From Arcobacter sp. (GTDB taxonomy: Bacteria; Campylobacterota; Campylobacteria; Campylobacterales; Arcobacteraceae), in contig JAIFNA010000009.1 of the NCBI GenBank assembly GCA_020048055.1, positions 62,001-126,000 on the forward strand: a stretch of 64,000 bases of DNA, in the 5' to 3' direction. Below the pieces are notes generated by a model. That model worked only from the letters and a program-made list of their open reading frames with translations. It was not told the origin of the DNA and ran no database searches. A program made the position numbers and the translations under genes. Shown in pieces: positions 41,890 to 50,782 of the stretch (position 1 is the first letter of the stretch; each line of letters starts with the position of its first letter).

Positions 41890-43677
41890 TTAAAATCTAG
41901 TAAATTCTCTCAAATCAATCTCTTCTGTATGTTTAATAGATTCTTTTGAATTTGCTGTTAATATTTTTAAATTATCCTCTTCATTGATTGTAAAAAACTC
42001 CATCATTCTTAGTAGCCCATTTGATTGACCATCAAGTTCTTCAGCTGCAACTGAAAGTTGTTGTGCCATAGATGTATTTTGTTGTGTTACGCTATCAAGT
42101 TCAACCATTGCTGTACTAATTTGCTCCATTCCTATGCTTTGTTCACTACTTGCATTTGAGATGCTATCGACTAATGATGCTGTTTGTTCAATCATTGGTA
42201 CTGACTTATTTATAAGTTCACCTGCTTGCTCACTTACTTTTACACTATTTTTGGTTATTGTACTTATCTCTTTTGCTGCAACTTGTGATCTTTTTGCTAA
42301 TTTTCTAACCTCTGCTGCAACAACAGCGAATCCTTTTCCGTGTTCCCCTGCTCTTGCTGCCTCAATAGCAGCATTTAGTGCTAGTAAATTTGTTTGGTAC
42401 ACTATATCTTCAATAATAGTAATTCTATCTGCAATAGTAATCATAGATTCAACTGTTTTAGCAACTGATTCCCCACCTTTTACAGCCATATTTGATGATT
42501 CGTTTGCTAAATCTTTTGTTTGATTTGCTTTTTTAGTATTTTCACTAATTGCTCCATTTAACTCCTCAATTGCTGCTGTTGTCTCTTCAATTGCACTTGC
42601 TTGTTGCTCAGCACCACTTGAAAGTGACTGAGAAGTTGTGTTAACTTCCGTTGTTGCTTTAGCAATTTCTTCAATACCATTTCTAACTTTTGAAATAATT
42701 TGTGTAAGATTGACAATAAATTCATTAACGCTAAGTTTAATATCTCCAAATCCACCTGGTAGATCAAGTGAGATATTTGTAATAAGATTTCCGTTACTCA
42801 TAGCACCCAAAACATCTCGTAATTCATTTACGATGTCATTTAAAATTTCAACAAGTGAGTTGATACTGTTTTTACTCATCTCAAAAGCACCTTGATATTC
42901 AGTAGTTATAGCTGCATCAAAATCACCCTCTTTTAGCTTCAGCAAACTATTGTTGATATTATTCAAAGTGCTTTGTGTATTGTTTGCTAAAGAGTTTAAA
43001 GTATCTTTTGTGAATTTAAAACTTCCCTTGTAGTCGTGTTCAATTCTTTGTGTGAAATCACCAGCTGCCATTTTGTTGAGATTTATATTAACATCTTGCA
43101 TCAAGCCTTCCATTGAAGAGATAGCATCATTTGTTGCTCTATGGATATCCATAAAGTCATTCGAGTATTTATTTAAATCAACTCTAACGCCAAGTTCGCC
43201 AAGATTAATTGATGTATTGATGAGTCTTGCATCATTTACGATTTCAAGCATATTGTCACCTAGTTTATTTGTAAGATCTTTGTATTCACCAAGAATACCA
43301 ACATACTCACTTGTTACTCTAGCTGTAAAATCTCCGTTTGCTAGTTTTTCTATGGTTTCACCTAATTCTCTATAAATACTAGCTAGCAAGTCAATTGTAT
43401 AGTTTGAGTTATCAATTATTTTGGCAAAATCACCATTTAGTTCTAGTGTATTTTCTCTACAATCCAATTCACCCTCACAAATACTTTCAACCAATGCTTC
43501 TGAGTATTTAGTAGATAAGGACAATTGTTTTTTTATTGAATTAATAGATTTGCAAATCTCTTTTGTAGCTTCATCATCTATTTGCAAATCATCAACATTA
43601 AAAACACCATTTTCAATACTTTTTAAAATATTTGCAATTTTATTTAAATTTGTTTTATTGTTTTTTTTTGCTTCCAT
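41890..43677 (-). CDS. Soluble multi-HAMP methyl-accepting chemotaxis protein
   Basis: A 595-residue chemoreceptor with no transmembrane helix. The N-terminal ~320 residues hold several repeated HAMP-like units, each with a signature like [30 protein letters not shown] or [10 protein letters not shown], in an antiparallel poly-HAMP array. The C-terminal signalling domain has the hairpin tip ...[37 protein letters not shown] and glutamine/glutamate methylation-type helices. It ends LREFTRF; the last five residues EFTRF match the x-aromatic-x-x-aromatic tether bound by CheR/CheB. It must sense through a cytoplasmic partner, possibly the PAS-CZB protein encoded 3 nt upstream. Confidence 0.93.
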   Translation of the reverse strand: MEAKKNNKTNLNKIANILKSIENGVFNVDDLQIDDEATKEICKSINSIKKQLSLSTKYSEALVESICEGELDCRENTLELNGDFAKIIDNSNYTIDLLASIYRELGETIEKLANGDFTARVTSEYVGILGEYKDLTNKLGDNMLEIVNDARLINTSINLGELGVRVDLNKYSNDFMDIHRATNDAISSMEGLMQDVNINLNKMAAGDFTQRIEHDYKGSFKFTKDTLNSLANNTQSTLNNINNSLLKLKEGDFDAAITTEYQGAFEMSKNSINSLVEILNDIVNELRDVLGAMSNGNLITNISLDLPGGFGDIKLSVNEFIVNLTQIISKVRNGIEEIAKATTEVNTTSQSLSSGAEQQASAIEETTAAIEELNGAISENTKKANQTKDLANESSNMAVKGGESVAKTVESMITIADRITIIEDIVYQTNLLALNAAIEAARAGEHGKGFAVVAAEVRKLAKRSQVAAKEISTITKNSVKVSEQAGELINKSVPMIEQTASLVDSISNASSEQSIGMEQISTAMVELDSVTQQNTSMAQQLSVAAEELDGQSNGLLRMMEFFTINEEDNLKILTANSKESIKHTEEIDLREFTRF

Positions 43678-43680
43678 TGA

Positions 43681-44550
43681 TTATCCTTTGTAATTATCTA
43701 TAAGATTTGTTAAGTTTTCAAAAATTAGTGCTGTGTCACTATTTACCTCTTTTACAGCGTCATCGAGTTCACTTTGGGTTGCTCCTGCTCTTGCTTTATT
43801 GACATAGTTTTGTAGTGCATCATGAACATGTGAGTGGTGCTTTACAAGATTTTCCCATTCTTTTGTTTTTGCAAATTGTTCATTTTCAAGTTCAATCAAT
43901 CTTTTACCAAACTCACAACTCTTACAGTCATTTACCTTGACATCAAGATTTTTGTTTTTTATTTCTGTAAGTATGTGCGCTTTAAAGATTATATGTGCAT
44001 TTTTGTATTTAAAGGCATTTATTTTATGTACAATATCCACACCTTTTCCAAGTGAAAGTCTATCAACAAATTGATCATAAGTTAGTCCTCTATCATCTAG
44101 ATAAACTTCCACAAATTTCATACTTTCTTCAATAGTGTGTGTTTTTTCATAATCCAAAATCGCCTTATAAAGATTAGTCATGTACTCTTTAGCAAAGTTA
44201 TTAATAGGTTTTCGATAAGATGTGATTTGTGTTATTTCTCCATCTTTAATGATTGGTTTAATATAGGCTTTAACCCAATAATAATCACCATTCTTTGCTT
44301 TATTTTTTACAAATGCAGATATAACCTCACCATTTAAAGCTCTTTTCCATAAAAGATAAAAAACAGATTTTGGCATATCTTCATGTCTTAATATATTGTG
44401 TGGTTGACTTATAAGTTCGGCTCTACTATATCCAGAAAACTTGCAAAAAACATCGTTTGCGTATGTAATATTACCTTTCCTATCAGTTGAGCTAACTATC
44501 ATCTCGCTATCATTTATTAACAACTCTTTTGGTGTGTTTAATTGTTCCAT
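43681..44550 (-). CDS. PAS-CZB sensor protein without output domain
   Basis: A 289-residue cytoplasmic protein. Residues ~10-120 are a PAS domain of the Aer type (GNITYANDVFCKFSGYSRAEL, then HNILRHEDMPKSVFYLLW and YYWVKAYIKPI), which in aerotaxis receptors binds FAD. Residues ~165-285 form a chemoreceptor zinc-binding (CZB) domain: ligand positions His in KNAHIIFKAH, Cys in CEFGKRL and His in HSHVHDAL. Such domains sense zinc or hypochlorous acid. It has neither a HAMP nor a signalling domain, so it probably signals by contact with the soluble receptor encoded next. It is 1 nt from cheA2. Confidence 0.88.
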   Translation of the reverse strand: MEQLNTPKELLINDSEMIVSSTDRKGNITYANDVFCKFSGYSRAELISQPHNILRHEDMPKSVFYLLWKRALNGEVISAFVKNKAKNGDYYWVKAYIKPIIKDGEITQITSYRKPINNFAKEYMTNLYKAILDYEKTHTIEESMKFVEVYLDDRGLTYDQFVDRLSLGKGVDIVHKINAFKYKNAHIIFKAHILTEIKNKNLDVKVNDCKSCEFGKRLIELENEQFAKTKEWENLVKHHSHVHDALQNYVNKARAGATQSELDDAVKEVNSDTALIFENLTNLIDNYKG

Positions 44551-46731
44551 CTATTCCCCTTTTTTGATTTTATTTTCGATTTGACTCTCTATTAGTTTTG
44601 CTATGTCAAGTATAAGTGCAACTTCACCTGTACCTAAAATTGCACCACCACTTAACTCTTTAACTTTTCCAAAAATATCTCCTAATGGTTTAATTACTGT
44701 CTGTTGTTCACCATAAAGCTCATCAACTTGTAATCCAACTTTATAATTAGCGTATTTTACAATTACAATATTTTCTCTAATTCCATTAAATATTTTTTCA
44801 TTAAATTCTTTTCTTATATCAATGAGCGGTAAAATCTCATTTCTTAGATTAATTGTACTTGAGTCTTTTAGTTTCTCTTTGTATTCTTGTGTAAGTTCTA
44901 AACATTCGACAATATCATTTAGAGGAATAATATATTTTGTTTCACCAGCTTGAACTAAAAACCCATCAATTACAGCAAGAGTAAGAGGTAATCTAATAGT
45001 TATCTTACTACCTTTTCCACTTACACTGTCAACATCAATGATTCCTCGTAAATCTTCAATATTTCGCTTAACAACATCCATGCCAACACCACGCCCAGAG
45101 ATTGCAGAGATCTCTTTGGCTGTTGATAATCCAGCGCTAAAAATAAGTTTATATATCTCCTTATCTGTAAGATGGTCACTTTTTTTAACAATATTGTTTT
45201 CAATAGCTTTTCTTAAAACAGCCTCTTTATTTATCCCGCCGCCATCATCTTCAATCTGTATAACAATACTTCCAGAATCTGGATATGCTCGTAAAATTAC
45301 CGTACCTTTTGGTTTTTTTCCATTTTCAATCCTAACGCTTGGCATCTCTACGCCATGGTCAATTGAGTTTCTTAACATATGAACAAGTGGATCACTTAGT
45401 TTTTCAACTACGCTTTTATCAAGTTCAGTCTCCTCACCTTCAATGATGAAATCAATATCTTTACCAATATTTTTTGCCGTATCATTAACAATTCGTTTAA
45501 ATTTAATAAATGAATCTTTTACTTGAACCATACGCATATCCATAACACCATCACGAACTTCTTCTAGAAGCTCATTCATTGTTGTTGCAAGTTCTTCAAT
45601 ATCTTCATCCATTCTATCCTCTGCCATTTGTAAGAGTTTAGAATTTTGGATAACCATCTCACCCATTTTATTAATAAGTAGGTCAATTTTGTAACTATCA
45701 ACCCTTAGAGTTGATGATGATTTCGCAACTTTCTGTACAGAATCATCTTCTGAATCTTTAACTATTTGTTGTTGTTTTTGAACTATTACTTCTGGTTCTA
45801 ATATTGTCTGTATTGTTTCAATTGGAGATATTAAATCAAGTTCGTTTGTTTTGTGTTCAACATTATCTTGAATATTGTTATTTGTTTGTTGTATTGAAGT
45901 TTTTTCGTAAATTCCTTCATCACTAAATAGTGCCTCTAGCTCTGGATATACATCAATTAGCTCATCATATTTTTCATTTTCATTCTGTTTAAATATAAAT
46001 AATCTAACATCATCTTCTACAAATTCAAAAACTTCTACTATTTCATCATGTGTGCAATCAGATTCAAACAAAACCTCAAAACCTATATATGTTTTTAACG
46101 GATCAATATTTTCAAAAGATGGTATATTTGATAAAACAGGAATGTTTAAAAGAATTTCACCCATTTTATTTAAGAATTTAAATATTGATAAAATATCCAT
46201 TCCAGAAGTAAAAAAATCTTCATCAAATCTTATAGAGATATGCCAAATTCCACTACCTTGCTGGTTATTGTTTAAGTGTGCTAGATTATTTTCATTTGAT
46301 TGAATATTAATATTTTGAGTATTTTGTGTTGATTTTTGATTTTTTCCGGATGGCATTTTCTCTTCAAGTTCAACTTTTAGTTTTGATATATTCTCAAGTA
46401 GTTTTTGACTAAATGGTATGTTGTTAATACTTGCTTTAACCATAAGATAAGTAACATCTTTCACTTCCATAAAAAGGGTTGACATCTCGCTATCTAAAGT
46501 TACTTTTGAAGCTCTAACTTCATCTAGTAAGCTTTCCGCAATATGTGTAAAAGATACAATTTCATTAAAATCAAACATACCAGCAGTACCCTTTATTGTA
46601 TGCATTGCTCTAAAAAGTTCACCTATTGTTTCTTGATTTGTTGTACCATCTTTTGAATCAAGTAAGGCATTTTCCATAATTTGTAATTGTGAAGATGCAT
46701 CTTCGTAAAATAGTTCTAAATCTTCATCCAT
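44551..46731 (-). CDS. cheA: Chemotaxis histidine kinase CheA (system 2)
   Basis: A 726-residue CheA. I start at ATG 46731 (MDEDLELFYE): GGAGG lies 5 nt upstream, while the longer TTG-initiated frame would include that site. HPt domain with His44 in AMHTIKGTAG; a region (~150-280) with a duplicated-looking beta-alpha unit (WHISIRFDEDFFTSGMDIL) probably replaces P2; dimerisation helix (LRVDSYKIDLLINKMGEMVI); ATPase domain (HMLRNSIDHGVEMP, IEDDGGGIN, GRGVGMDVVK); CheW-like P5 from ~590. It has no receiver at the end, unlike CheAY, so the phosphate goes to CheY2, CheV, CheB or the receiver-LEFF protein. Confidence 0.93.
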   Translation of the reverse strand: MDEDLELFYEDASSQLQIMENALLDSKDGTTNQETIGELFRAMHTIKGTAGMFDFNEIVSFTHIAESLLDEVRASKVTLDSEMSTLFMEVKDVTYLMVKASINNIPFSQKLLENISKLKVELEEKMPSGKNQKSTQNTQNINIQSNENNLAHLNNNQQGSGIWHISIRFDEDFFTSGMDILSIFKFLNKMGEILLNIPVLSNIPSFENIDPLKTYIGFEVLFESDCTHDEIVEVFEFVEDDVRLFIFKQNENEKYDELIDVYPELEALFSDEGIYEKTSIQQTNNNIQDNVEHKTNELDLISPIETIQTILEPEVIVQKQQQIVKDSEDDSVQKVAKSSSTLRVDSYKIDLLINKMGEMVIQNSKLLQMAEDRMDEDIEELATTMNELLEEVRDGVMDMRMVQVKDSFIKFKRIVNDTAKNIGKDIDFIIEGEETELDKSVVEKLSDPLVHMLRNSIDHGVEMPSVRIENGKKPKGTVILRAYPDSGSIVIQIEDDGGGINKEAVLRKAIENNIVKKSDHLTDKEIYKLIFSAGLSTAKEISAISGRGVGMDVVKRNIEDLRGIIDVDSVSGKGSKITIRLPLTLAVIDGFLVQAGETKYIIPLNDIVECLELTQEYKEKLKDSSTINLRNEILPLIDIRKEFNEKIFNGIRENIVIVKYANYKVGLQVDELYGEQQTVIKPLGDIFGKVKELSGGAILGTGEVALILDIAKLIESQIENKIKKGE

Positions 46732-46762
46732 AAGTTCCTCCAAACATTACAGTAACACATAA

Positions 46763-47023
46763 TTAAGCCCCACAAGCATAAGTTGTGCCACTAATATTTA
46801 GCGAATTCATAATTTCATCATTAACATTTAGTAATTGAAATATTTTTCCATTTTCTTTGGAAGTTATTTTTAATGAAATAATTAGTTGAATTGCACTCAT
46901 GTCAATTTTTTGAACATTTTCCAAATCAACTATAATTTTTTGATTATTTTGTAGTTCTTTTTCTAAGATAGTTTTAATCTCTTCAACTTCATAGATAGTA
47001 AAATTGCTATTTTCAAGCTTCAT
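46763..47023 (-). CDS. STAS-domain protein (anti-sigma factor antagonist type)
   Basis: An 86-residue single STAS domain: strand KIIVDLENVQKIDMSAIQLIISL with the conserved Ser in DMSAIQ at the usual phosphorylation site, then GKIFQLLNV and a helix EIMNSLNISG. STAS proteins are switch partners regulated by serine phosphorylation or by conformational binding. It sits between cheY2 and cheA2, 4 nt from cheY2. STAS proteins are found in several alternative chemosensory clusters; a link between this pathway and a stress-type partner switch is plausible but no matching kinase or phosphatase gene is in view. Confidence 0.88.
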   Translation of the reverse strand: MKLENSNFTIYEVEEIKTILEKELQNNQKIIVDLENVQKIDMSAIQLIISLKITSKENGKIFQLLNVNDEIMNSLNISGTTYACGA

Positions 47024-47027
47024 CTTA

Positions 47028-47393
47028 TTATCCTAAAAGTTTTTCTAAAGCTAATAAAAATTTGTCTTTGTTAAATGGTTTAACAAGCCAAGCTTTTACT
47101 CCAAGCTCTTTTCCTCTCTCTTTCATTTCAGGACTTGATTCTGTTGTAAGCATAACTATTGGAAGAAATTTATTTGCAGGATCAGCTTTTATGTGTTCAA
47201 CCATCTCTAAGCCACCCATTTGCGGCATGTTTACATCACTAAAAACTAAATCAACTTTATTTGCTTTTAGTTGCTCCAATCCCTCTTTTCCATCTGATGC
47301 TGTTATTACATTAAATCCAGCAGATTCAGCTGCTTTTGAAGCTACACTTCTAATTAAACTTGCATCATCGACTATTAAAATTGTTTTTGCCAT
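47028..47393 (-). CDS. cheY: CheY-type response regulator (system 2)
   Basis: A 121-residue receiver: Asp9/Asp10 in LIVDDASL, phospho-Asp53 in LVFSDVNMP, Thr in MLTTESS, Lys in WLVKPFN. It is the first gene of the leftward array 2 and is followed closely by the STAS gene. Similar length and motifs to the system-1 CheY, but different sequence (about one third identical by eye), so the two should be specific to their own kinases. Ribosome-binding site AAAGGTTTCTT; a probable promoter -10 (TAAAAT) lies 25-30 bases upstream of the ATG. Confidence 0.92.
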   Translation of the reverse strand: MAKTILIVDDASLIRSVASKAAESAGFNVITASDGKEGLEQLKANKVDLVFSDVNMPQMGGLEMVEHIKADPANKFLPIVMLTTESSPEMKERGKELGVKAWLVKPFNKDKFLLALEKLLG

Positions 47394-47462
47394 AAGAAAC
47401 CTTTATTTGTATTTGGGAAAATTTTAGCAAAAACTTATCATTTTTTTGTAACTTTTCTAAGA

Positions 47463-47492
47463 AATGTAACTTTTTCTAAAAAAAGTTACATT
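47463..47492. terminator. Hairpin between yebC and chemosensory array 2
   Basis: AATGTAACTTTT (47463-47474) and AAAAGTTACATT (47481-47492) give a perfect 12-bp stem with a 6-base loop, 15 bases after the yebC stop. T-rich on both sides, it could terminate yebC transcription or insulate the chemosensory promoter. Confidence 0.55.
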
Positions 47493-47506
47493 CTTTTAAA
47501 AAATTA

Positions 47507-48223
47507 TCAAGCTAAGTTGGTATATATATTTTGAACATCCTCATCATCTTCAAGTTTTTCAAGCAAAATTGATAATTCTTCCATCTGTTCATCTGTTATT
47601 TCAATTGGTGTTGTTGGGATTCTTTGTAGTGATGCTTTTTCGTATTCTATACCCATCTCTTCAAGTTTTTTTGTCATATTTCCAAATTCTGTGTAGTCTG
47701 CATAAAGCATTAATGAACCATCATCTTCAGTTTTAAGTTCCTCTAAGCCACCATCAATCATCTCCATCTCAAAATCTTCCAAGGACATATTTGATGGTTG
47801 CTCTTTTAGTTCAATTACAGCTTTTCGATTAAACATAAATTCCAAAGATCCGTTTGGTACAACTTGCCCATGGTTTTTATTAAATATCATTTTAATATTT
47901 GCAACAGTTCTTGTTCCATTATCAGTAGCTGTTTCAACAAAAACCAAAACACCATGAAGCCATTTTCCCTCATAGTTAAGCTCATCAAGATTTGCTGCAT
48001 CTTTGGCTGTTGCTCTTTTTATTGCGGCTTCAATGTTATCTTTTGGAAGATTTTGTGCTTTTGCAGTATTGATTGCTGATCTTAGAGCCGGATTCATATC
48101 AGGATCTGGCACACCATTTTTTGCAGCAAGCGTTATTGCTTTAGCTAATTTTGGAAATACCCTTGACATATTCCCCCATCTTTTTAATTTTGATGCTTTT
48201 CTGTATTCAAAAGCTCTACCCAT
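47507..48223 (-). CDS. yebC: YebC/PmpR family DNA-binding protein
   Basis: A 238-residue member of the conserved YebC/PmpR family, which includes transcriptional regulators and the YebC-type factor reported to ease translation of proline stretches. Start MGRAFEYRKASKLKRWGNMS; then the family blocks RVFPKLAKAITLAAKNGVPDPDMNPALRSAINTAKAQNLPKDNIEAAIKRA and ADNGTRTVANIKMIFNKNHGQV... with length as expected. Downstream of the peroxiredoxin gene with 4 nt between; likely a two-gene unit. Confidence 0.95.
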   Translation of the reverse strand: MGRAFEYRKASKLKRWGNMSRVFPKLAKAITLAAKNGVPDPDMNPALRSAINTAKAQNLPKDNIEAAIKRATAKDAANLDELNYEGKWLHGVLVFVETATDNGTRTVANIKMIFNKNHGQVVPNGSLEFMFNRKAVIELKEQPSNMSLEDFEMEMIDGGLEELKTEDDGSLMLYADYTEFGNMTKKLEEMGIEYEKASLQRIPTTPIEITDEQMEELSILLEKLEDDEDVQNIYTNLA

Positions 48224-48227
48224 TTTA

Positions 48228-48740
48228 CTATTCCCCTTTTTCTTGTAGTTTAATTAATGCTTCTCTAACTTCAGTAGCATGTAAAATTTGTATTTTTTCA
48301 CCTTTTACACTTTTTGTTTTTCTCACATTTACGTTTTCAAAAATTTCTGCAATTTTACCTTTTGGATCTATTATAAATGTAGTTCTGACTACACCCATAA
48401 ATTCTCTACCCATAAATTTTTTTAATTGCCATACGCCATATTTTTCACAAACTTTTTTATCTTCATCGCTTAAAAGTGTAATCTCTAAGTTCTTGTTATC
48501 AATAAATTTTTTGTGTGATTTTGGACTATCTGGACTAACCCCTAAAATAAGTGCATTTAAATCCTCAAAGTGTTCATTTTGGGCAGTAAAATCACAAGCT
48601 TCATTTGTACACCCAGGTGTATTGTCTTTTGGATAAAAATATAGAACTATCCATTTTCCAATTAAATCTCTCAAACAGATCTCAACTTCGTCTTGATTTG
48701 GAATACAAAATTCTGGTGCATTGTCGTTAACTTTTAACAT
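48228..48740 (-). CDS. bcp: Peroxiredoxin of the Bcp/PrxQ type
   Basis: A 170-residue thioredoxin-fold peroxidase that reduces hydroperoxides. The peroxidatic Cys is in YPKDNTPGCTNEACDF; the resolving Cys lies five residues on, the atypical 2-Cys PrxQ arrangement. The downstream FMGREFMGVVRTTFIIDPKGKIAEIF motif and length are normal. It is upstream of yebC on the same strand. The region upstream of its ATG (48741-48907) holds promoters for this gene and for the divergent DUF302-like gene. Confidence 0.94.
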   Translation of the reverse strand: MLKVNDNAPEFCIPNQDEVEICLRDLIGKWIVLYFYPKDNTPGCTNEACDFTAQNEHFEDLNALILGVSPDSPKSHKKFIDNKNLEITLLSDEDKKVCEKYGVWQLKKFMGREFMGVVRTTFIIDPKGKIAEIFENVNVRKTKSVKGEKIQILHATEVREALIKLQEKGE

Positions 48741-48907
48741 TTTGTCCCTTTGGTTTTAAAATTTTGCGGATTATACCCGAGATATGATTAAGATTTTTAA
48801 GTGCTATAATCCTTTGTGATTCCTTATAAAATTTTATTATGGTTAATTTATACATATTTTAGGTTTAGGCTATACAATACTCTTCAATTAAAAAACAAGG
48901 AATCACA

Positions 48908-49837
48908 ATGAAGAAATTACTCGGAATTTTAGCGATAGGATTGTTTACAATTTTATTTGGACACGATATTCAACTGCTCAGTGTTGACAATAAAGATGGG
49001 ACGATTACCCCAAAAACAATAGAAGATGAATTTAAAAAAGCTGGTTTTTATATTTCTGATAATAGGGACATGAATGGTCCTTTTATGAAACAATTTCAAA
49101 ATACAGATTTTAAAGTTTATAATCTATTTACAACACACCATATTAAATCAGTACAAAATCTTGCCAAAGAATACCCTAGAATTGGTCTTTTTACACCAAT
49201 TAGTATGTCTATTTATACTAAAAAAGGTGAAGACAAATTGTATGTTTCATCACTTACACTTGAGGCAATGTCTAAAATTACAGGGATTCCAAGTGATAAT
49301 AAAGATTTAAAAAATATCGCAAAAATGGTAAAAGAAACTCTTTTGAAAGCTATGCCAAATGGTAAACTTGAAAAGTTATCATATGAGCCATCATCTACAC
49401 CAAAAGAGCTTATTACAAAAATGCATGTAAAATTAAAAAAAGGTGATTGGGTAAGCGATAGCGATAGTATTATTGAAGAATTTGAAGCAAATCTTGAAAT
49501 GAACGGATTTGTTCAAGCTGGATTTAATGATATAAACTACTACTTTAAAGAATCAGGAGATAAATATTTTGATATTTTTGTATCTGAATCTATTTGTAAA
49601 CTACCAGTTATTTATACAGTAGCTAAAACAAGACCTGAAGCTGGAGCATTTGCACCTTGTAGCATCTCTATTTATAAAAAAAGTAGTGATGATTTTATGT
49701 ATGTTGAGTATCCAAATGTTTACAATTGGATAGCGTCTCTTGATATTGACAATAAAGAAGCTATTAGAGAGTTGATTGAAGCACAAGCTAAAATGGAGGT
49801 TGTGCTACACAATCTTAAAACTGATTACGAAAAATAA
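48908..49837 (+). CDS. Secreted protein with two DUF302-like domains
   Basis: A 309-residue protein with a signal peptide (KKLLGILAIGLFTILFG, cleaved near residue 19). Two similar halves of about 140 residues follow: first FKVYNLFTTHHIKSVQNLAKEYPRIGLFTPISMSIYTK, second FDIFVSESICKLPVIYTVAKTRPEAGAFAPCSISIYKK. The P-x-x-G-x-F-x-P-x-S-x-x-I-Y core in both halves shows an internal duplication and matches the DUF302 type, whose function is unknown. Cys occurs only in the second half. It is monocistronic, with a good GGAATCACA context and a strong terminator. Confidence 0.8.
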   Translation: MKKLLGILAIGLFTILFGHDIQLLSVDNKDGTITPKTIEDEFKKAGFYISDNRDMNGPFMKQFQNTDFKVYNLFTTHHIKSVQNLAKEYPRIGLFTPISMSIYTKKGEDKLYVSSLTLEAMSKITGIPSDNKDLKNIAKMVKETLLKAMPNGKLEKLSYEPSSTPKELITKMHVKLKKGDWVSDSDSIIEEFEANLEMNGFVQAGFNDINYYFKESGDKYFDIFVSESICKLPVIYTVAKTRPEAGAFAPCSISIYKKSSDDFMYVEYPNVYNWIASLDIDNKEAIRELIEAQAKMEVVLHNLKTDYEK

Positions 49838-49849
49838 TTATTTCTTTTC

Positions 49850-49883
49850 TCAACCAACTTTTGTTGGTTGAAATATTTTTTTT
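49850..49883 (+). terminator. Rho-independent terminator after DUF302-like gene
   Basis: TCAACCAAC (49850-49858), loop TTTT, GTTGGTTGA (49863-49871), then AATATTTTTTTT. A clear terminator 12 bases after the stop. Nothing resembling a TPP riboswitch was seen between it and thiD. Confidence 0.9.
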
Positions 49884-49987
49884 ATACTTTCAAACAAATA
49901 AATCAAAAAAATCTTATAAACAAACAAAAAACATATACGAAATTATTAAACTACACATTAAAATATTTCAAAATTTAGGAGAAGTTT

Positions 49988-50782
49988 ATGAAAGTAGTAT
50001 TGTCTATTGCGGGGAGTGATAGTGGCGGTGGAGCTGGAATTCAAGCTGATTTGAAGACATTCGAAGCGTTTGGTGTTTTTGGAACAACAGCCATAACTGT
50101 CTTGACATCACAAAATACAACAAGCGTTTATTCTATTAGACCTATGGATAGAGACTTTGTTTTATCTCAGTTAAAAGCAATATTTGATGATTTTGAGATA
50201 AAAGCTATAAAAATTGGTATGCTCTACAATAATGAAATTATAGATTGTGTGAGGGAATTCATTAATGATTTAAAAATACCTATTGTTTTTGATCCAGTTT
50301 GCGTCTCAAAAGCTGGATATAAACTTCTTAGTGATGATGCAATAGATAATTTAAAAACACTTTTCCCTTATGTGACCCTAATAACACCAAACCAATATGA
50401 AGCAAAATTACTTTTGGATTACGAGTTTGCAAATAGTGATTCATTGGATTGTATTTTTAACTTACCATGTCAAGTTGTTATAAAAAACCATCAATTAGAA
50501 ACGGACAATTTTAAAATTAGCGTTGATACACTTTACAATAAAAGAGATAAGAAAATATTTACCACCCCTTATGTTGAAACTAAAAATTCACACGGTACTG
50601 GATGTAGTTATTCGAGCGCAATAACTGCATCGTTAGCTTTAGGAAAACCAATCGAAATAGCAATAAGTGAAGCAAAATTATTTGTTTTTGAAGCGATTAA
50701 AAATGCTCCAAATATTGGAAATGGCAAAGGTCCAATTGGACACAAAAAAGGTATTGAAATATGCAACGCAATAAAAATATAA
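49988..50782 (+). CDS. thiD: Hydroxymethylpyrimidine/phosphomethylpyrimidine kinase
   Basis: ThiD phosphorylates HMP and HMP-P to make the pyrimidine precursor of thiamine. The 264-residue ribokinase-fold protein has SIAGSDSGGGAGIQADLKTFEA at the N terminus, FGTTAITVLTSQNT, the conserved KIGML, VFDPVC, and the ATP/catalytic motif NSHGTGCSYSSAITA with its Asp-equivalent position. AGGAGAAGTTT precedes the ATG. It overlaps thiE by 22 nt, starting a three-gene thiamine operon with thiE and an NMT1/THI5-like gene. Confidence 0.95.
   Translation: MKVVLSIAGSDSGGGAGIQADLKTFEAFGVFGTTAITVLTSQNTTSVYSIRPMDRDFVLSQLKAIFDDFEIKAIKIGMLYNNEIIDCVREFINDLKIPIVFDPVCVSKAGYKLLSDDAIDNLKTLFPYVTLITPNQYEAKLLLDYEFANSDSLDCIFNLPCQVVIKNHQLETDNFKISVDTLYNKRDKKIFTTPYVETKNSHGTGCSYSSAITASLALGKPIEIAISEAKLFVFEAIKNAPNIGNGKGPIGHKKGIEICNAIKI

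Noticed and set aside
42134..43693. Long hydrophobic frames opposite the chemoreceptor gene
   Set aside because: They are complementary-strand shadows of the alanine/serine-rich receptor and have no start signals of their own.
49884..49987. TPP riboswitch before the thiamine operon
   Set aside because: No conserved CUGAGA-type core or matching helices were visible in the short AT-rich spacer; the same holds before thiL.
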